This document shows, in pieces, positions 1-8,393 of a DNA stretch of 36,734 bases. Below the pieces are notes generated by a model. It did no database searches, was not told where the DNA came from, and was given only the letters and a program-made list of their open reading frames with translations. Numbering within the stretch: position 1 is the first letter of the stretch; each line of letters opens with the position of its first letter. This stretch comes from Legionellaceae bacterium (GTDB taxonomy: Bacteria > Pseudomonadota > Gammaproteobacteria > Legionellales > Legionellaceae). Location: the NCBI GenBank assembly GCA_029210085.1, contig JARGPP010000017.1:1-36734 (forward strand), written 5' to 3'. The position numbers and the translations under genes were made by a program.

Positions 1-110
1 CAACACATCGTTTCTTTGATAGCGCAGACAGCACCAAACCAACAAAACCTGTCGCACCAGAGTCTACTGTAATTGAAGAAACAGCTGACACTGCAGCAGC
101 AACAGTATAA
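1..110 (+). CDS. C-terminal end of a gene paralogous to the next one (partial)
   Basis: An open frame enters from the left edge and stops with TAA at 108-110. Its last 35 codons read THRFFDSADSTK and so on, ending in EETADTAAATV. The complete gene that follows at 352 ends in KHSFFSNTDKT...EETTANTATV, so the two tails share the H-x-FF start, a Thr/Pro-rich linker and a near-identical end. I read this as the 3' end of a tandem paralog. The rest of the gene lies outside the window, so neither its length nor its function can be given. It is followed by a perfect hairpin at 126-158. Confidence 0.7.
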   Translation, partial: THRFFDSADSTKPTKPVAPESTVIEETADTAAATV

Positions 111-125
111 TACCCCAAAGACGTT

Positions 126-158
126 ATTGAATTCGCACCTATCTGGTGCGAATTCAAT
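126..158. terminator. Perfect 14-bp hairpin, possible terminator
   Basis: ATTGAATTCGCACC (126-139) and its exact reverse complement (145-158) flank a 5-base loop. It begins 15 bases after the stop of the partial gene, where a terminator would sit. No T-run follows on either strand, so it may instead be a protein-binding dyad or a member of a repeat family. Confidence 0.4.
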
Positions 159-291
159 GATAATCAACATGCCCTGTTCAGCGCCATTAAAAACCAACTA
201 AACACACCACAGTCCATTCTTAGTGCAATGTCATAGTATTGAGCGGCAATGGAAAACAACAAACAAAATCAAGCAAAATAAAATCACAATG

Positions 292-320
292 TTTACTTTT
301 AAATCATATCATGTTATTAT
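292..320 (+). promoter_or_regulatory. Candidate sigma-70 promoter for the gene at 352
   Basis: TTTACT (292-297) matches the -35 consensus at 4 of 6 bases. TATTAT (315-320) matches the -10 consensus at 5 of 6, with a 17-base spacer. Transcription would start near 327, leaving about 25 untranslated bases that include the GGAG at 344-347. Confidence 0.5.
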
Positions 321-351
321 GTGGCCCTGATGAAAAAATACTTGGAGATTA

Positions 352-1128
352 ATGATGAAAATGACACCCAAGCAAGCGCAAGATTTACTCAAGACTTATA
401 AGGCTCCTTTCGAAGCTTTAAACCAGAATGTAAGGATAAGTTTACAAGCCGAACAAATGAACGGCTCAGGAAGCACAACACCAGACAAAACATTACATCA
501 AACAATCATTCCTATGGTTTTAAAAACACTAGAAGCCATAGCAAACGGTGAGCCAACCGTTTCTCACAATACTAGCGCCCCCCTCCCTTCAGATCCATCT
601 ACGTGCTTAGATGCTTTAATCAGAATAAAAGCCACCGGGACAGACTTCTCTTTAATTGCACAAACTTTTACGCTCTTTAGTAAGGGCGAGTCAGACGAAG
701 CATTTCTTTTTACTTTTCCGAAAGGCTTAAAGGCAGCCTTCGAAGCTTCTGAAGCAGAATTAAAAGCAGCAGAATTAGCGCGAGAAGAACTTGAGCGCAG
801 TCAAATGCTCTTCGAAGAAGCACTCACCCAAGATACTTTAAAAGCACATCAAGATACGACAACAACAAGCAGTGAAAATGCAACAAAACCTGAGCCTGCC
901 GCAAGCAGCGCCAGTTTTTACCTCAACTGCTTTTTCGGTTTAACCATGGTTGCTGGTGTTGTTTTGTGTGTTGCTGCCCTTATTGCATTGAAACCTTTAG
1001 CTATTGTTGGCGGCCTTACTCTGTTAGGCCTTGGTACAATTGGCTATAACCCAAAACACAGTTTCTTTTCAAATACAGACAAGACACCTGTCGCTGAAGA
1101 GACTACGGCTAACACAGCAACTGTGTAA
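352..1128 (+). CDS. Unrecognised protein with C-terminal hydrophobic hairpin
   Basis: I do not recognise this 258-residue protein. Residues 1-160 are hydrophilic and mostly helix-forming, with a charged, coiled-coil-like Ala/Glu-rich stretch near 128-160. A Thr/Ser-rich linker (168-188) leads to two hydrophobic segments near 189-212 and 214-232 separated by a Lys-Pro turn, then a polar tail. The arrangement suggests a protein held in a membrane by a hairpin with its N-terminal bulk in the cytoplasm; there is no N-terminal signal peptide. GGAG at 344-347 fits the ATG at 355 as well as the one at 352. The upstream partial gene has a matching tail, so the pair is a tandem duplication. Its last 20 bases overlap the convergent ATPase gene. 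Hairpin-tailed proteins in host-associated bacteria are sometimes secreted effectors, but nothing here proves that. Confidence 0.7.
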   Translation: MMKMTPKQAQDLLKTYKAPFEALNQNVRISLQAEQMNGSGSTTPDKTLHQTIIPMVLKTLEAIANGEPTVSHNTSAPLPSDPSTCLDALIRIKATGTDFSLIAQTFTLFSKGESDEAFLFTFPKGLKAAFEASEAELKAAELAREELERSQMLFEEALTQDTLKAHQDTTTTSSENATKPEPAASSASFYLNCFFGLTMVAGVVLCVAALIALKPLAIVGGLTLLGLGTIGYNPKHSFFSNTDKTPVAEETTANTATV

Positions 1129-3484
1129 CACGCTCAGCCTCTTCATGGTTGCCTGAATCATGCCTATCTCGCGTGGGTTCAGGCACCAAACCTGGGGCAC
1201 TTAAGTCTAAGCCGCGCCTATCACCACTACCAGGCATATCTTGAGAGACTGCATCCAAACCAGCCGTTGCCTTCTTACTTTCTATCAATACCTCTTCTCT
1301 ATCAAACCGATAAACATTTGCAAAAATTAACAACGTTTGTAATATCATTAAAGCAGCTCCCACAGCCGGGTTTAACACCACACCAAACCCAATCAATAAA
1401 AGCGCGGGTGCAGACATTGCCAAGCTATTATAAATAAAACTAAACGCAATATTCTGATTAATATTTGAAGCGGTCTTACCTGCAGTTCTAAAAAGCTGGA
1501 GCACAGGCAACAGTGACTCCGTTTGTAAAACAGCAGAAGCACTTTGCTGTGTCGCTACCTGCCCTCCCTCATGCTCAACAACTAACCCAAAGTGACTTTT
1601 CGAGAGCATCGTAGCATCATTCCCTGCGTCTCCAATGGTCGCAACATAATAACCTTCGTCTTTAAGCCGCTCAAGATGAGCTTGTTTCGAATTTTCACCT
1701 TTAATTGTACAGTCTGAAAAAACTTGTTTTGTCGGAATATTAAACGCTGTTGCATAGTTCATTGCTGTTTTTTCATCTGATCCGGTGCATAGATATATTT
1801 TTTTATCTTGTTGTAATTCACGCACCATCTGAAGAGCACCCGCTCTTAACTTACTCTCTAAGATTACATGTCCTTGAAGTACGCCATTTTTGGCTAAATA
1901 AATCGCACTCTCACCCAAAGAAGCCAGTGGCACCTGAAGTGCATCACTTGAAATACCCAAACCTTCCATAGCCAACCGATTGCCCAAAATATATTCATCA
2001 CCTTCAAATAGCACCGCATGCCCATTATGTATCAAAGACTTTTTCGGCGTACACTTCCCTCCTCTGAACGATATTTTTTTTGCCGCATCAACAATCGTAT
2101 TGGCAACCCAGTGGTCTGAGCTACGCTCAAGGTGTGCCATCAAAGCAAGTAATTCTGAATTTTTTTCTGGATCTTTTACTTTGGGTGTTGTAATCAATGT
2201 GCCATTCAAATCCAGCATCACAGCATTAATTTTATTGAGCATGTCAAGGTGTTCAGGCTCTCGGAAGCTAATGCCCGTTTTTTCTATTTTCTTAATTCCC
2301 ACATGGGTGACCAGTGGAGCGATAAGACCTAAGGTACACGGGCAAGCGGCCACTAAAACACAAGCTGCGCATTGAATTGCAAGCATCCAAGATGAGAAAT
2401 AAAGACCAACCACAAGCCCCGAGACAGCCGCAATACTTAAAACGGCGGGCACAAAGAATCGAAGCCAATAAGCAACACCACTTAACTTGGATTTCTTTTT
2501 ATCTAGAGTGGCGTTAAGTTTATTACTTAAAATACGCCTATCTTCTTGTGCTAAAGCAGAATCATTTGCTGCTTTTGTGACACACAATACTAATGGTTCT
2601 AATGCAAAAACAATTTTAGTGCCAGCACCATACTCTTTCCTTTTCCCTTTTTCCTTAAAGACCAAAGGATTAGACTGATTAGAACCTTTTTCATATAAAT
2701 TAGAAAGCATGCCTGCCCCGGACTGAAAATAGCCATCCACAGGTAATATCTCCCCCTGCGACAAATGCAGTTTATCGCCTGGCTTTACTTGATCTAAAGC
2801 AATCATATCGCCACTTTCAAGCTGAACCCTTTTAGGTGCATCATCTTGAAAACGACGCACACCAAGCAAGTTGGCTTTAAAGGCATCCGCGATTGCAATC
2901 CCTACATGCCGAAACCCAAAAATTAAAAGTCCGGCCTCAAACATCATCGGTAAGACCGGCACAAAGAGAGCACCAAGTGATACGGCTAAAATCACAGTTG
3001 TGCTCATTGAGAAAAGCGTATCCATCGTCCATGAACCTTGCCAAAACCCATAATACGCACGACGATAAAAAGGCCACCCTAAAGTCAGGGTTAGTGCAGT
3101 ACTCAAAAAAGACAAACACACCACAAGTGCAAATGGCATCGCAGAAAAAAACAATGGCAGTAGTAACAAAGAAAAACCAGAAAAAAGCCCTATAGAGCCC
3201 CAGAAAGCATGCGAAAATCCTTTTTTCTTTTTAAGCACACTCTTTGATGTTGTATTATCAAAACCAATCTCTCTTAATGCAGAAAAAACAAGCTCATCAA
3301 CCGCTTCATCCTCAAGGTTTTTAAATGCTTCTTCATCATCTTTCAAATAGAGTGTCAACGTTTTTTCCAGTACATTGACTTCTCGCACACAAGATTTAAA
3401 AGGGGTGTCATCCAATGCATGAGTCACCGTACCTGCACAAGAGGCACACATAATATCAGGCACATAATACGTATGAATCGACAT
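1109..3484 (-). CDS. Copper-type P1B ATPase with altered catalytic motifs
   Basis: This 791-residue protein has the layout of a heavy-metal P-type ATPase. An N-terminal HMA domain has the metal site CASC at residues 13-16. Transmembrane pairs follow, then an actuator domain, a CPC metal motif (381-383), a catalytic domain, and two last helices with a YN pair (685-686) as in Cu(I) pumps. The catalytic signatures are not standard. The phosphorylation loop is DLNGT (425-429) instead of DKTGT, the actuator TGES is KGSN (266-269), the SEHP loop is SDHW (456-459), TGD is TGS (567-569), and GDGxND is GDAGND (618-623). The aspartate itself is kept. The frame is open throughout, so this is not simple decay. 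A hydrophilic tail of about 60 residues follows the last helix. It lies 17 bases after the SPOR gene, probably in the argS operon. It may be an inactive metal-binding relative or a diverged pump. Confidence 0.85.
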   Translation of the reverse strand: MSIHTYYVPDIMCASCAGTVTHALDDTPFKSCVREVNVLEKTLTLYLKDDEEAFKNLEDEAVDELVFSALREIGFDNTTSKSVLKKKKGFSHAFWGSIGLFSGFSLLLLPLFFSAMPFALVVCLSFLSTALTLTLGWPFYRRAYYGFWQGSWTMDTLFSMSTTVILAVSLGALFVPVLPMMFEAGLLIFGFRHVGIAIADAFKANLLGVRRFQDDAPKRVQLESGDMIALDQVKPGDKLHLSQGEILPVDGYFQSGAGMLSNLYEKGSNQSNPLVFKEKGKRKEYGAGTKIVFALEPLVLCVTKAANDSALAQEDRRILSNKLNATLDKKKSKLSGVAYWLRFFVPAVLSIAAVSGLVVGLYFSSWMLAIQCAACVLVAACPCTLGLIAPLVTHVGIKKIEKTGISFREPEHLDMLNKINAVMLDLNGTLITTPKVKDPEKNSELLALMAHLERSSDHWVANTIVDAAKKISFRGGKCTPKKSLIHNGHAVLFEGDEYILGNRLAMEGLGISSDALQVPLASLGESAIYLAKNGVLQGHVILESKLRAGALQMVRELQQDKKIYLCTGSDEKTAMNYATAFNIPTKQVFSDCTIKGENSKQAHLERLKDEGYYVATIGDAGNDATMLSKSHFGLVVEHEGGQVATQQSASAVLQTESLLPVLQLFRTAGKTASNINQNIAFSFIYNSLAMSAPALLLIGFGVVLNPAVGAALMILQTLLIFANVYRFDREEVLIESKKATAGLDAVSQDMPGSGDRRGLDLSAPGLVPEPTRDRHDSGNHEEAERVTQLLC

Positions 3485-3501
3485 CTAAAACACTCTACAA
3501 C

Positions 3502-4161
3502 TTATACATCCACTCTGCGTATGATGCCAGATATTCGTTCACTGCGAGCGATATCGGCCTGAGTTTTCTCTGCTTTTTGACGAGAGCCAAAAGGTCCTAT
3601 TACAACACGATGCCAAACTCCTCCTTGCTGTGTGGCCGTTTTAATATTGACATCAAACCCTCGCATAATCAATGAAGCCTTCATCTGTTCAGCATCCTCT
3701 TGACGTTGAAATGATGCTAACTGTAAAAGGTAAATATATTTTGAGGGTTCTGCTGCTGTTAAGGGCTCGGCACTCACAGCTTTTACAGGCTCAGGTGCTT
3801 TTATAGCCTCTTGTACTGCCTGATGGGAAGGTGTCATAGGAGCTGCTACAGCTGGCGGCTTTGATTTTAAAGGTGCTTTTTCAGTCACTGCTTTTTCTTG
3901 TGTTAATAAGGTATAAAATTCAAACTTGGGTTTAGGCAAGCTTGCTGTCTTGGCCGGTAAGTCATTCACAGCATGCGTTTTTCCACCTCCAAGAAAAGTT
4001 TGAAATGCTGTGGTAAAAACCACTGGTGAATAAAACCATGCCAATACATACCCCGCCAAAAAAGCAAAAAAAATGCCTATGGCAAAACGCTTTTTTGATT
4101 GCCTACGCATCGCAACACTGGGTCGCCTATTCGTCTTTTGGGTATTAGGGTAATGGGCCAT
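3502..4161 (-). CDS. SPOR-domain cell-envelope protein (FtsN-like)
   Basis: The 219-residue product has a short basic cytoplasmic tail and one membrane segment near residues 26-48. A long Pro/Ala/Lys-rich periplasmic linker follows, then a C-terminal SPOR domain (about 140-217, starting YIYLLQLASF and containing WHRVVIGPFGS). SPOR domains bind septal peptidoglycan stripped of stem peptides, so a role at the division site is likely, as for FtsN. The ATG at 4161 overlaps the argS stop in a TGATG arrangement, which implies translational coupling; a GTG one codon upstream is possible. SPOR proteins directly after argS are common in gammaproteobacteria, often followed by hslVU, which is absent here. 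The family is certain, but FtsN identity itself is only likely. Confidence 0.85.
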   Translation of the reverse strand: MAHYPNTQKTNRRPSVAMRRQSKKRFAIGIFFAFLAGYVLAWFYSPVVFTTAFQTFLGGGKTHAVNDLPAKTASLPKPKFEFYTLLTQEKAVTEKAPLKSKPPAVAAPMTPSHQAVQEAIKAPEPVKAVSAEPLTAAEPSKYIYLLQLASFQRQEDAEQMKASLIMRGFDVNIKTATQQGGVWHRVVIGPFGSRQKAEKTQADIARSERISGIIRRVDV

Positions 4162-5924
4162 CACATACTCTCAGGGGCTGACACACCAAGCAGTTGCAGT
4201 CCGTTTCGTAACACCTCACGCACAGCAAATATCAAGGTTAGTCGCGAACATCGGAGCGCTTCCTGCTCACACAATAATGAAATAGCATTATAATAGGCAT
4301 GCAACGCATTCGCCAGCTCTCGAAGATAATAAGCCATTTGATGGGGTTCACAGGTCTTAGCAGCTAACTCAATCACATCCGGATAGCGCTCAAGCTGTGT
4401 CAGCAAAGCCATTTCATGCGTATCTGTAAGTAACGCTGCGTTTTCAAGCCCTGTTTTTTTATCCCAAGACATACCTCGCGTTTCAAGCTGCCGAAAAACA
4501 CTACTAATACGAGCATGCGCATATTGAATATAATACACCGGGTTATCTCGTGACTCAGATTTTGCCAAATCCAAATCAAAATCCATATGTTGCTCAGGTT
4601 TTCGCATCACATAAAAAAAGCGGGCCGCATCACTTCCGACTTCTTCTCGAAGCTCACGCAAAGTCACAAAAGAACCACTTCGAGTCGACATCTGAAGCCG
4701 TGTTCCTCCTCGATACAAAATAGCAAACTGCACCAAAAACACTCGCAAGGCTTCTTTATCATGGCCAAGCGCTGTCACGGCTGCTTTTAGTCGTGGAATA
4801 TAACCATGGTGATCAGCACCAAATAAGTCCATCACAACATCAAAACCACGCTCATATTTATCCCAGTGATAAGCAACATCTGATGCAAAATAGGTAGGTT
4901 CACCATTCGCACGTATCAGCACCCTATCTTTTTCATCACCAAAATCTGTCGCACGAAACCAAACAGCACCCTCATCTTCAAAGGTGTACCCTGCTTCAGT
5001 AAGCGCTAAAACACCTGCTTTAATTGCACCAGAGTCTAACAACCCTCGCTCAGAAAACCAGTTTTCATATTCAACACCAAACTCAGCTAAATCTGATTGA
5101 ATATCAGATAGCACAAAATCAAGCGCCGTTTGATGAAACAGATGAAATCCATCTTCTCCTAGCAAGTGTCTAGCAACTTGAATTAAAGCATCGATATATT
5201 GTTCTTTATCTCCACCATCAGGCGCATCTAGTGGCAAGTCTTTCGCAACCACAGACCAAGCATGCATATATTGATTTGCATGCTCTAAATAGAGTTTATC
5301 TGCGATTGTGCGAACATAATCGCCTTGATAACCATTCGATGGAAATACAACGGCTTCGTCTACACATGCCAAATAACGCAGCCATACACTCACAGCCAAA
5401 ATATTCATCTGACGACCCGCATCATTAACATAGTATTCGCGCGTCACAGTGTATCCCGCCATGCTCAGCAAATTCGCAAGGCTTGCTCCAAAAGCAGCTC
5501 CTCGTCCATGCCCAACATGCAAAGGCCCTGTTGGATTAGCAGACACATATTCTAATAAAACACGCAGCCCTTCGCCCACAGTACTTTTTCCATAATCACT
5601 GCCCTCACGAAACACTCGTTCTAAAATAAATGATGCACGTGAAGCTTCATTCATAAAAAAATTAATAAACCCTGGCGCTGCAACCTCTGTATGTTTCAGT
5701 AAATCATGCGTAGGTAATGCCTCAACTATTTTTTCAGCCAATACCATGGGTGACAAACGTGCAGGTTTTGCAAGCATCAGCGCTAAGTTTGTCGCAAAAT
5801 CACCATGCTTTTTATCTTTGGTTGGATCAATTTTAATCGGCACCTCGAAATCTTCAGGAATAATTTTTGATGATTTTAATTGCCCTAAAGCATGGTGTAA
5901 AAGCTGCTCAATAATTAATTTCAT
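4161..5924 (-). CDS. argS: Arginyl-tRNA synthetase
   Basis: Class I synthetase of 587 residues that charges tRNA-Arg with arginine in the cytoplasm. The N-terminal additional domain is followed by the HIGH-type motif HVGH in [14 protein letters not shown] and by YYVNDAG, both characteristic of ArgRS. The KMSKS region is the degenerate QMSTRSG, as is usual in many bacterial ArgRS. The C-terminal DALR anticodon-binding domain contains [10 protein letters not shown]. The length is typical. The ATG has no clear Shine-Dalgarno sequence. It is the first gene of a likely operon with the SPOR and ATPase genes downstream. Confidence 0.97.
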   Translation of the reverse strand: MKLIIEQLLHHALGQLKSSKIIPEDFEVPIKIDPTKDKKHGDFATNLALMLAKPARLSPMVLAEKIVEALPTHDLLKHTEVAAPGFINFFMNEASRASFILERVFREGSDYGKSTVGEGLRVLLEYVSANPTGPLHVGHGRGAAFGASLANLLSMAGYTVTREYYVNDAGRQMNILAVSVWLRYLACVDEAVVFPSNGYQGDYVRTIADKLYLEHANQYMHAWSVVAKDLPLDAPDGGDKEQYIDALIQVARHLLGEDGFHLFHQTALDFVLSDIQSDLAEFGVEYENWFSERGLLDSGAIKAGVLALTEAGYTFEDEGAVWFRATDFGDEKDRVLIRANGEPTYFASDVAYHWDKYERGFDVVMDLFGADHHGYIPRLKAAVTALGHDKEALRVFLVQFAILYRGGTRLQMSTRSGSFVTLRELREEVGSDAARFFYVMRKPEQHMDFDLDLAKSESRDNPVYYIQYAHARISSVFRQLETRGMSWDKKTGLENAALLTDTHEMALLTQLERYPDVIELAAKTCEPHQMAYYLRELANALHAYYNAISLLCEQEALRCSRLTLIFAVREVLRNGLQLLGVSAPESM

Positions 5925-5941
5925 AGCGGATGATTTGTCTT

Positions 5942-5963
5942 GTTCTTAAAAAGAACTATTATG
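5942..5963 (-). promoter_or_regulatory. Possible argS promoter -10 with adjacent dyad
   Basis: On the minus strand CATAAT (5958-5963) matches the -10 consensus at 5 of 6 bases and lies about 35 bases before the argS ATG. Immediately downstream is the dyad GTTCTT-AAA-AAGAAC (5942-5956). No good -35 is visible, so this is a weak call. Confidence 0.3.
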
Positions 5964-6165
5964 CGCTTTTTCTCACCGACTTAAAAGGTATGCTGGTATC
6001 AATCAAAACTTAATTTTAGGCCTTTGAAATTTTATCAAGCAGATTTAAAATTAATCTAAAAAGTGCGCAGCATTACTCTTCTTTTTATTTTTAGCCTTTA
6101 CCTCTAAACATATATCACCATAATTTATGTGCATATGATTTTTGAACTTATTTAAATTAGGCGCT
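5964..6165. other. Gene-free spacer
   Basis: This AT-rich stretch between the argS promoter region and the repeat element at 6166 has no convincing open frame, RNA gene or terminator that I can see. Confidence 0.5.
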
Positions 6166-6331
6166 GGGGGGGTCCATATATGTCAACAGTCCCGAGATTG
6201 CTTCCTGTCATCTATGCTGAATCCCAAGCCTTTGGAACGCCTGATTTTTTACTCAGCTATAGAAACTGAGCTCAAACTTGCCTTTCATAATGAATCTCGG
6301 GATAATCCCGAAACTTAATGCCTCAGCATAG
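6166..6331. repeat. Inverted-repeat-rich intergenic element, function unknown
   Basis: After a run of seven G (6166-6172) this stretch contains several inverted repeats. CCCGAGATT (6191-6199) pairs exactly with AATCTCGGG (6293-6301). CTATGCTGA (6212-6220) pairs exactly with TCAGCATAG (6323-6331). There are also a local dyad TCGGGAT-A-ATCCCGA (6297-6311) and a short hairpin CTCAG/CTGAG (6252-6270). The two long-range pairings cross each other, so they could form a pseudoknot or alternate structures. A 29-codon ATG frame (6180-6269) lies inside it; I doubt it is a gene. A dispersed palindromic repeat or a structured RNA are the main options. Confidence 0.45.
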
Positions 6332-6372
6332 CATTATCATTAATTTTTTATTTCATATTACTTAGGTGCTTC

Positions 6373-6825
6373 ATGGAAAAACAGCTTTTTGCTTTTGTTA
6401 CTCATCATTGGTCTTTATGCCTCGCTTTCTTTGGCGTACTTGTGTTAATGCTCATCAACGAGCGATTCATGCAAAAACAAGGCCCTAAAAATCTCTCGCC
6501 CAGTCATGCAGTTGATGCCATGAACCATGACAGAGCAGCTGTTATTGATATGCGAGATATCGAATCTTTTCGTCAAAGCCATATTGTTGATGCAAAAAAC
6601 ATGCCAAACGCAAGCATTGAAAAGCTTGAGAAATATAAAACTAAGCCTTTTATCTTAATCTGTGCACGTGGTTTGCAATCTTCTGCCCTAGCAGTTAAAT
6701 TACGCAAACAAGGTTTCAACCAAGTCATGGTTTTAACAGGCGGCATCACAGCCTGGAAGGCAGCGAGCCTACCTTTAGTTAAAGGAAAAAAAGAAAATAA
6801 GAAAGCTTTAAAAAACAAAAAATAG
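6373..6825 (+). CDS. Membrane-anchored rhodanese-like protein (YibN type)
   Basis: A 150-residue protein with one N-terminal membrane segment (about residues 11-30) and a single rhodanese domain. The catalytic cysteine is C97 in the active loop CARGLQSS, and the GGITAW signature follows. Rhodanese domains carry sulfane sulfur on this cysteine; the physiological acceptor is unknown. The position directly before secB and gpsA matches the E. coli yibN-grxC-secB-gpsA cluster, except that the glutaredoxin gene is missing. AGG seven bases before the ATG supports the start. The tail is Lys/Asn-rich. Confidence 0.88.
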   Translation: MEKQLFAFVTHHWSLCLAFFGVLVLMLINERFMQKQGPKNLSPSHAVDAMNHDRAAVIDMRDIESFRQSHIVDAKNMPNASIEKLEKYKTKPFILICARGLQSSALAVKLRKQGFNQVMVLTGGITAWKAASLPLVKGKKENKKALKNKK

Positions 6826-6838
6826 GATAAATAGAACC

Positions 6839-7321
6839 ATGGACAATCAAAAAAATACACCTGCAAACCCAGGAGCTGATGCACAATTTGTGATTCAACG
6901 TGTTTATGTCAAAAACTTATCATTTGAGACAACCAACACACCCAATATTTTTCAAGAAGAATGGACACCCGACTTAACACTCGATCTAAACACCGCGCAT
7001 AATGCATTAGATGATAACGGCGCATTTGAAGTCATCTTAACGGTAACAGCAACAGTTAAAAATAAAGAAGCGACCGCTTTTTTAATTGAAGTGCAGCAAG
7101 CGGGTATTTTTACCATCACAGGAGCCGAAGACGCACAGCTTGATCACCTATTAGGAAGCTTTTGCCCAAGCCTTTTATTTCCTTATGCACGTGAAGCTAT
7201 CACCACAGAAGTGGTTCGTGGCAGCTTTCCACAGCTGGTATTGGCACCGATTAACTTTGACGCTATTTATATGCAACAGCAGCAAGAAGCAGCAAAAAAA
7301 GCTGAAGAGACAACACACTAA
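6839..7321 (+). CDS. secB: Protein-export chaperone SecB
   Basis: The 160-residue product matches SecB along its length: [14 protein letters not shown] near the N-terminus, the [12 protein letters not shown] strand, and the C-terminal [10 protein letters not shown]...[14 protein letters not shown] region. SecB is a cytoplasmic tetramer that keeps preproteins unfolded and delivers them to SecA. AGGA lies a few bases upstream of the ATG. It starts 13 bases after the rhodanese gene and ends 3 bases before gpsA, so all three are probably one transcript. SecB is found mainly in proteobacteria, which helps place the organism. Confidence 0.97.
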   Translation: MDNQKNTPANPGADAQFVIQRVYVKNLSFETTNTPNIFQEEWTPDLTLDLNTAHNALDDNGAFEVILTVTATVKNKEATAFLIEVQQAGIFTITGAEDAQLDHLLGSFCPSLLFPYAREAITTEVVRGSFPQLVLAPINFDAIYMQQQQEAAKKAEETTH

Positions 7322-7324
7322 ACA

Positions 7325-8314
7325 ATGACAAACAATACGTTTGCTGTTTTAGGGGCTGGTTCATGGGGCACTGCTGTTGCCATGCATTTAAGCATGGCTG
7401 GGCAGAAGGTGCTGCTGTGGGGACGTGATAAAAATCACGTCCAAACCATGATTCATACTCAAGAAAATAGACGTTACCTTCCTGGCATCCCATTTCCAAA
7501 GACACTCACTCCAGAAACCAGTCTTGATGTTTGCTTTGCTGAAGCGACCCACTTAATCATTGCAACCCCTTCACACGCTTTTGGTGAACTACTTCGCCAG
7601 CTGCCTGAAACAACCCAAACACTTGCTTGGATAACCAAGGGGCTCGATCCTCAAAAAAATCAGTGCTTGAGTGAACGGGTTGCCGAACGATGGGGTAAAG
7701 ACTTCCCCATGGCCATTATTTCAGGCCCTTCTTTTGCAAAAGAAGTCGCAAGAGGCTTACCCACAGCTTTAGTCATTGCAGGAAACAACACTGATTACAT
7801 GCAGTGCCTACATGACGCCTTGCATTATCACCATTTACGCGCCTACTTCAGCCAAGACCTGATTGGTGTTCAATGTGCAGGAGCCGTTAAAAACGTTTTA
7901 GCCATTGCATGTGGCATTAGCGATGGGCTTGACTATGGTGCCAATGCAAAAGCCGCTTTAATTACCCGGGGTCTTGCTGAAATGACACGCCTAGGCACTG
8001 CTCTAGGTGGCATACCTGAAACATTCACGGGTTTAACGGGTCTGGGTGACTTAGTCTTAACCTGTACAGATAATCAATCACGGAACCGTCGATTTGGGTT
8101 GCTTGTTGGACAAGGAAAAGCCATTCCAGATGCAGAAAAAGAAATTGGCCAAGTCGTTGAAGGCAAACAGAATGCCAGCCAGGTATGTGCACTGGCCCAA
8201 AAAAACAACCTTGAGTTGCCAATTTGCCACGAAGTAAACGCTCTCCTACAAGAAAAAATCAGTGCCGAAGATGCGGTTAAAAACTTATTAAATCGCCCGC
8301 CCAAAGAAGAATAA
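7325..8314 (+). CDS. gpsA: NAD(P)+-dependent glycerol-3-phosphate dehydrogenase
   Basis: The 329-residue enzyme reduces dihydroxyacetone phosphate to sn-glycerol-3-phosphate, the backbone for phospholipid synthesis. The nucleotide-binding motif GAGSWGTAVA is at residues 9-18. SGPSFAKEVARG and the catalytic-domain block CAGAVKNVLAIACGI with GLTGLGDLVLTC are all intact. The length is normal for the family. It is the last gene of the rhodanese-secB-gpsA group and is followed by a hairpin at 8349-8365. The plsC gene at 10773 acts later in the same lipid pathway. Confidence 0.97.
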   Translation: MTNNTFAVLGAGSWGTAVAMHLSMAGQKVLLWGRDKNHVQTMIHTQENRRYLPGIPFPKTLTPETSLDVCFAEATHLIIATPSHAFGELLRQLPETTQTLAWITKGLDPQKNQCLSERVAERWGKDFPMAIISGPSFAKEVARGLPTALVIAGNNTDYMQCLHDALHYHHLRAYFSQDLIGVQCAGAVKNVLAIACGISDGLDYGANAKAALITRGLAEMTRLGTALGGIPETFTGLTGLGDLVLTCTDNQSRNRRFGLLVGQGKAIPDAEKEIGQVVEGKQNASQVCALAQKNNLELPICHEVNALLQEKISAEDAVKNLLNRPPKEE

Positions 8315-8348
8315 AGCAAGTGCGTGGTGACTTTAAAGTAACTTAGTA

Positions 8349-8365
8349 GCCCGAATAGTTCGGGC
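8349..8365. terminator. Hairpin between convergent gpsA and zipA
   Basis: GCCCGAA-TAG-TTCGGGC forms a perfect 7-bp stem in the 79-base gap between the two convergent genes. There is no T-run on either side, so it is either a weak bidirectional terminator or a structural barrier. Confidence 0.5.
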
Positions 8366-8393
8366 CCTGTATATCAAAAGCGAAGTATCAAAC

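Noticed and set aside
2893-3195. Open frames opposite the ATPase gene
   Set aside because: They are shadows on the other strand of a clear coding region, without ribosome sites or protein-like composition.
6180-6269. Possible 29-codon gene inside the repeat element
   Set aside because: The frame is short, lies entirely within inverted repeats, and its product has no recognisable feature.
6191-6301. Signal recognition particle or 6S RNA
   Set aside because: The minus strand has AGGAAGCA, but the rest of the SRP core motif is missing, and the closing stem spans too short a length for 6S RNA.
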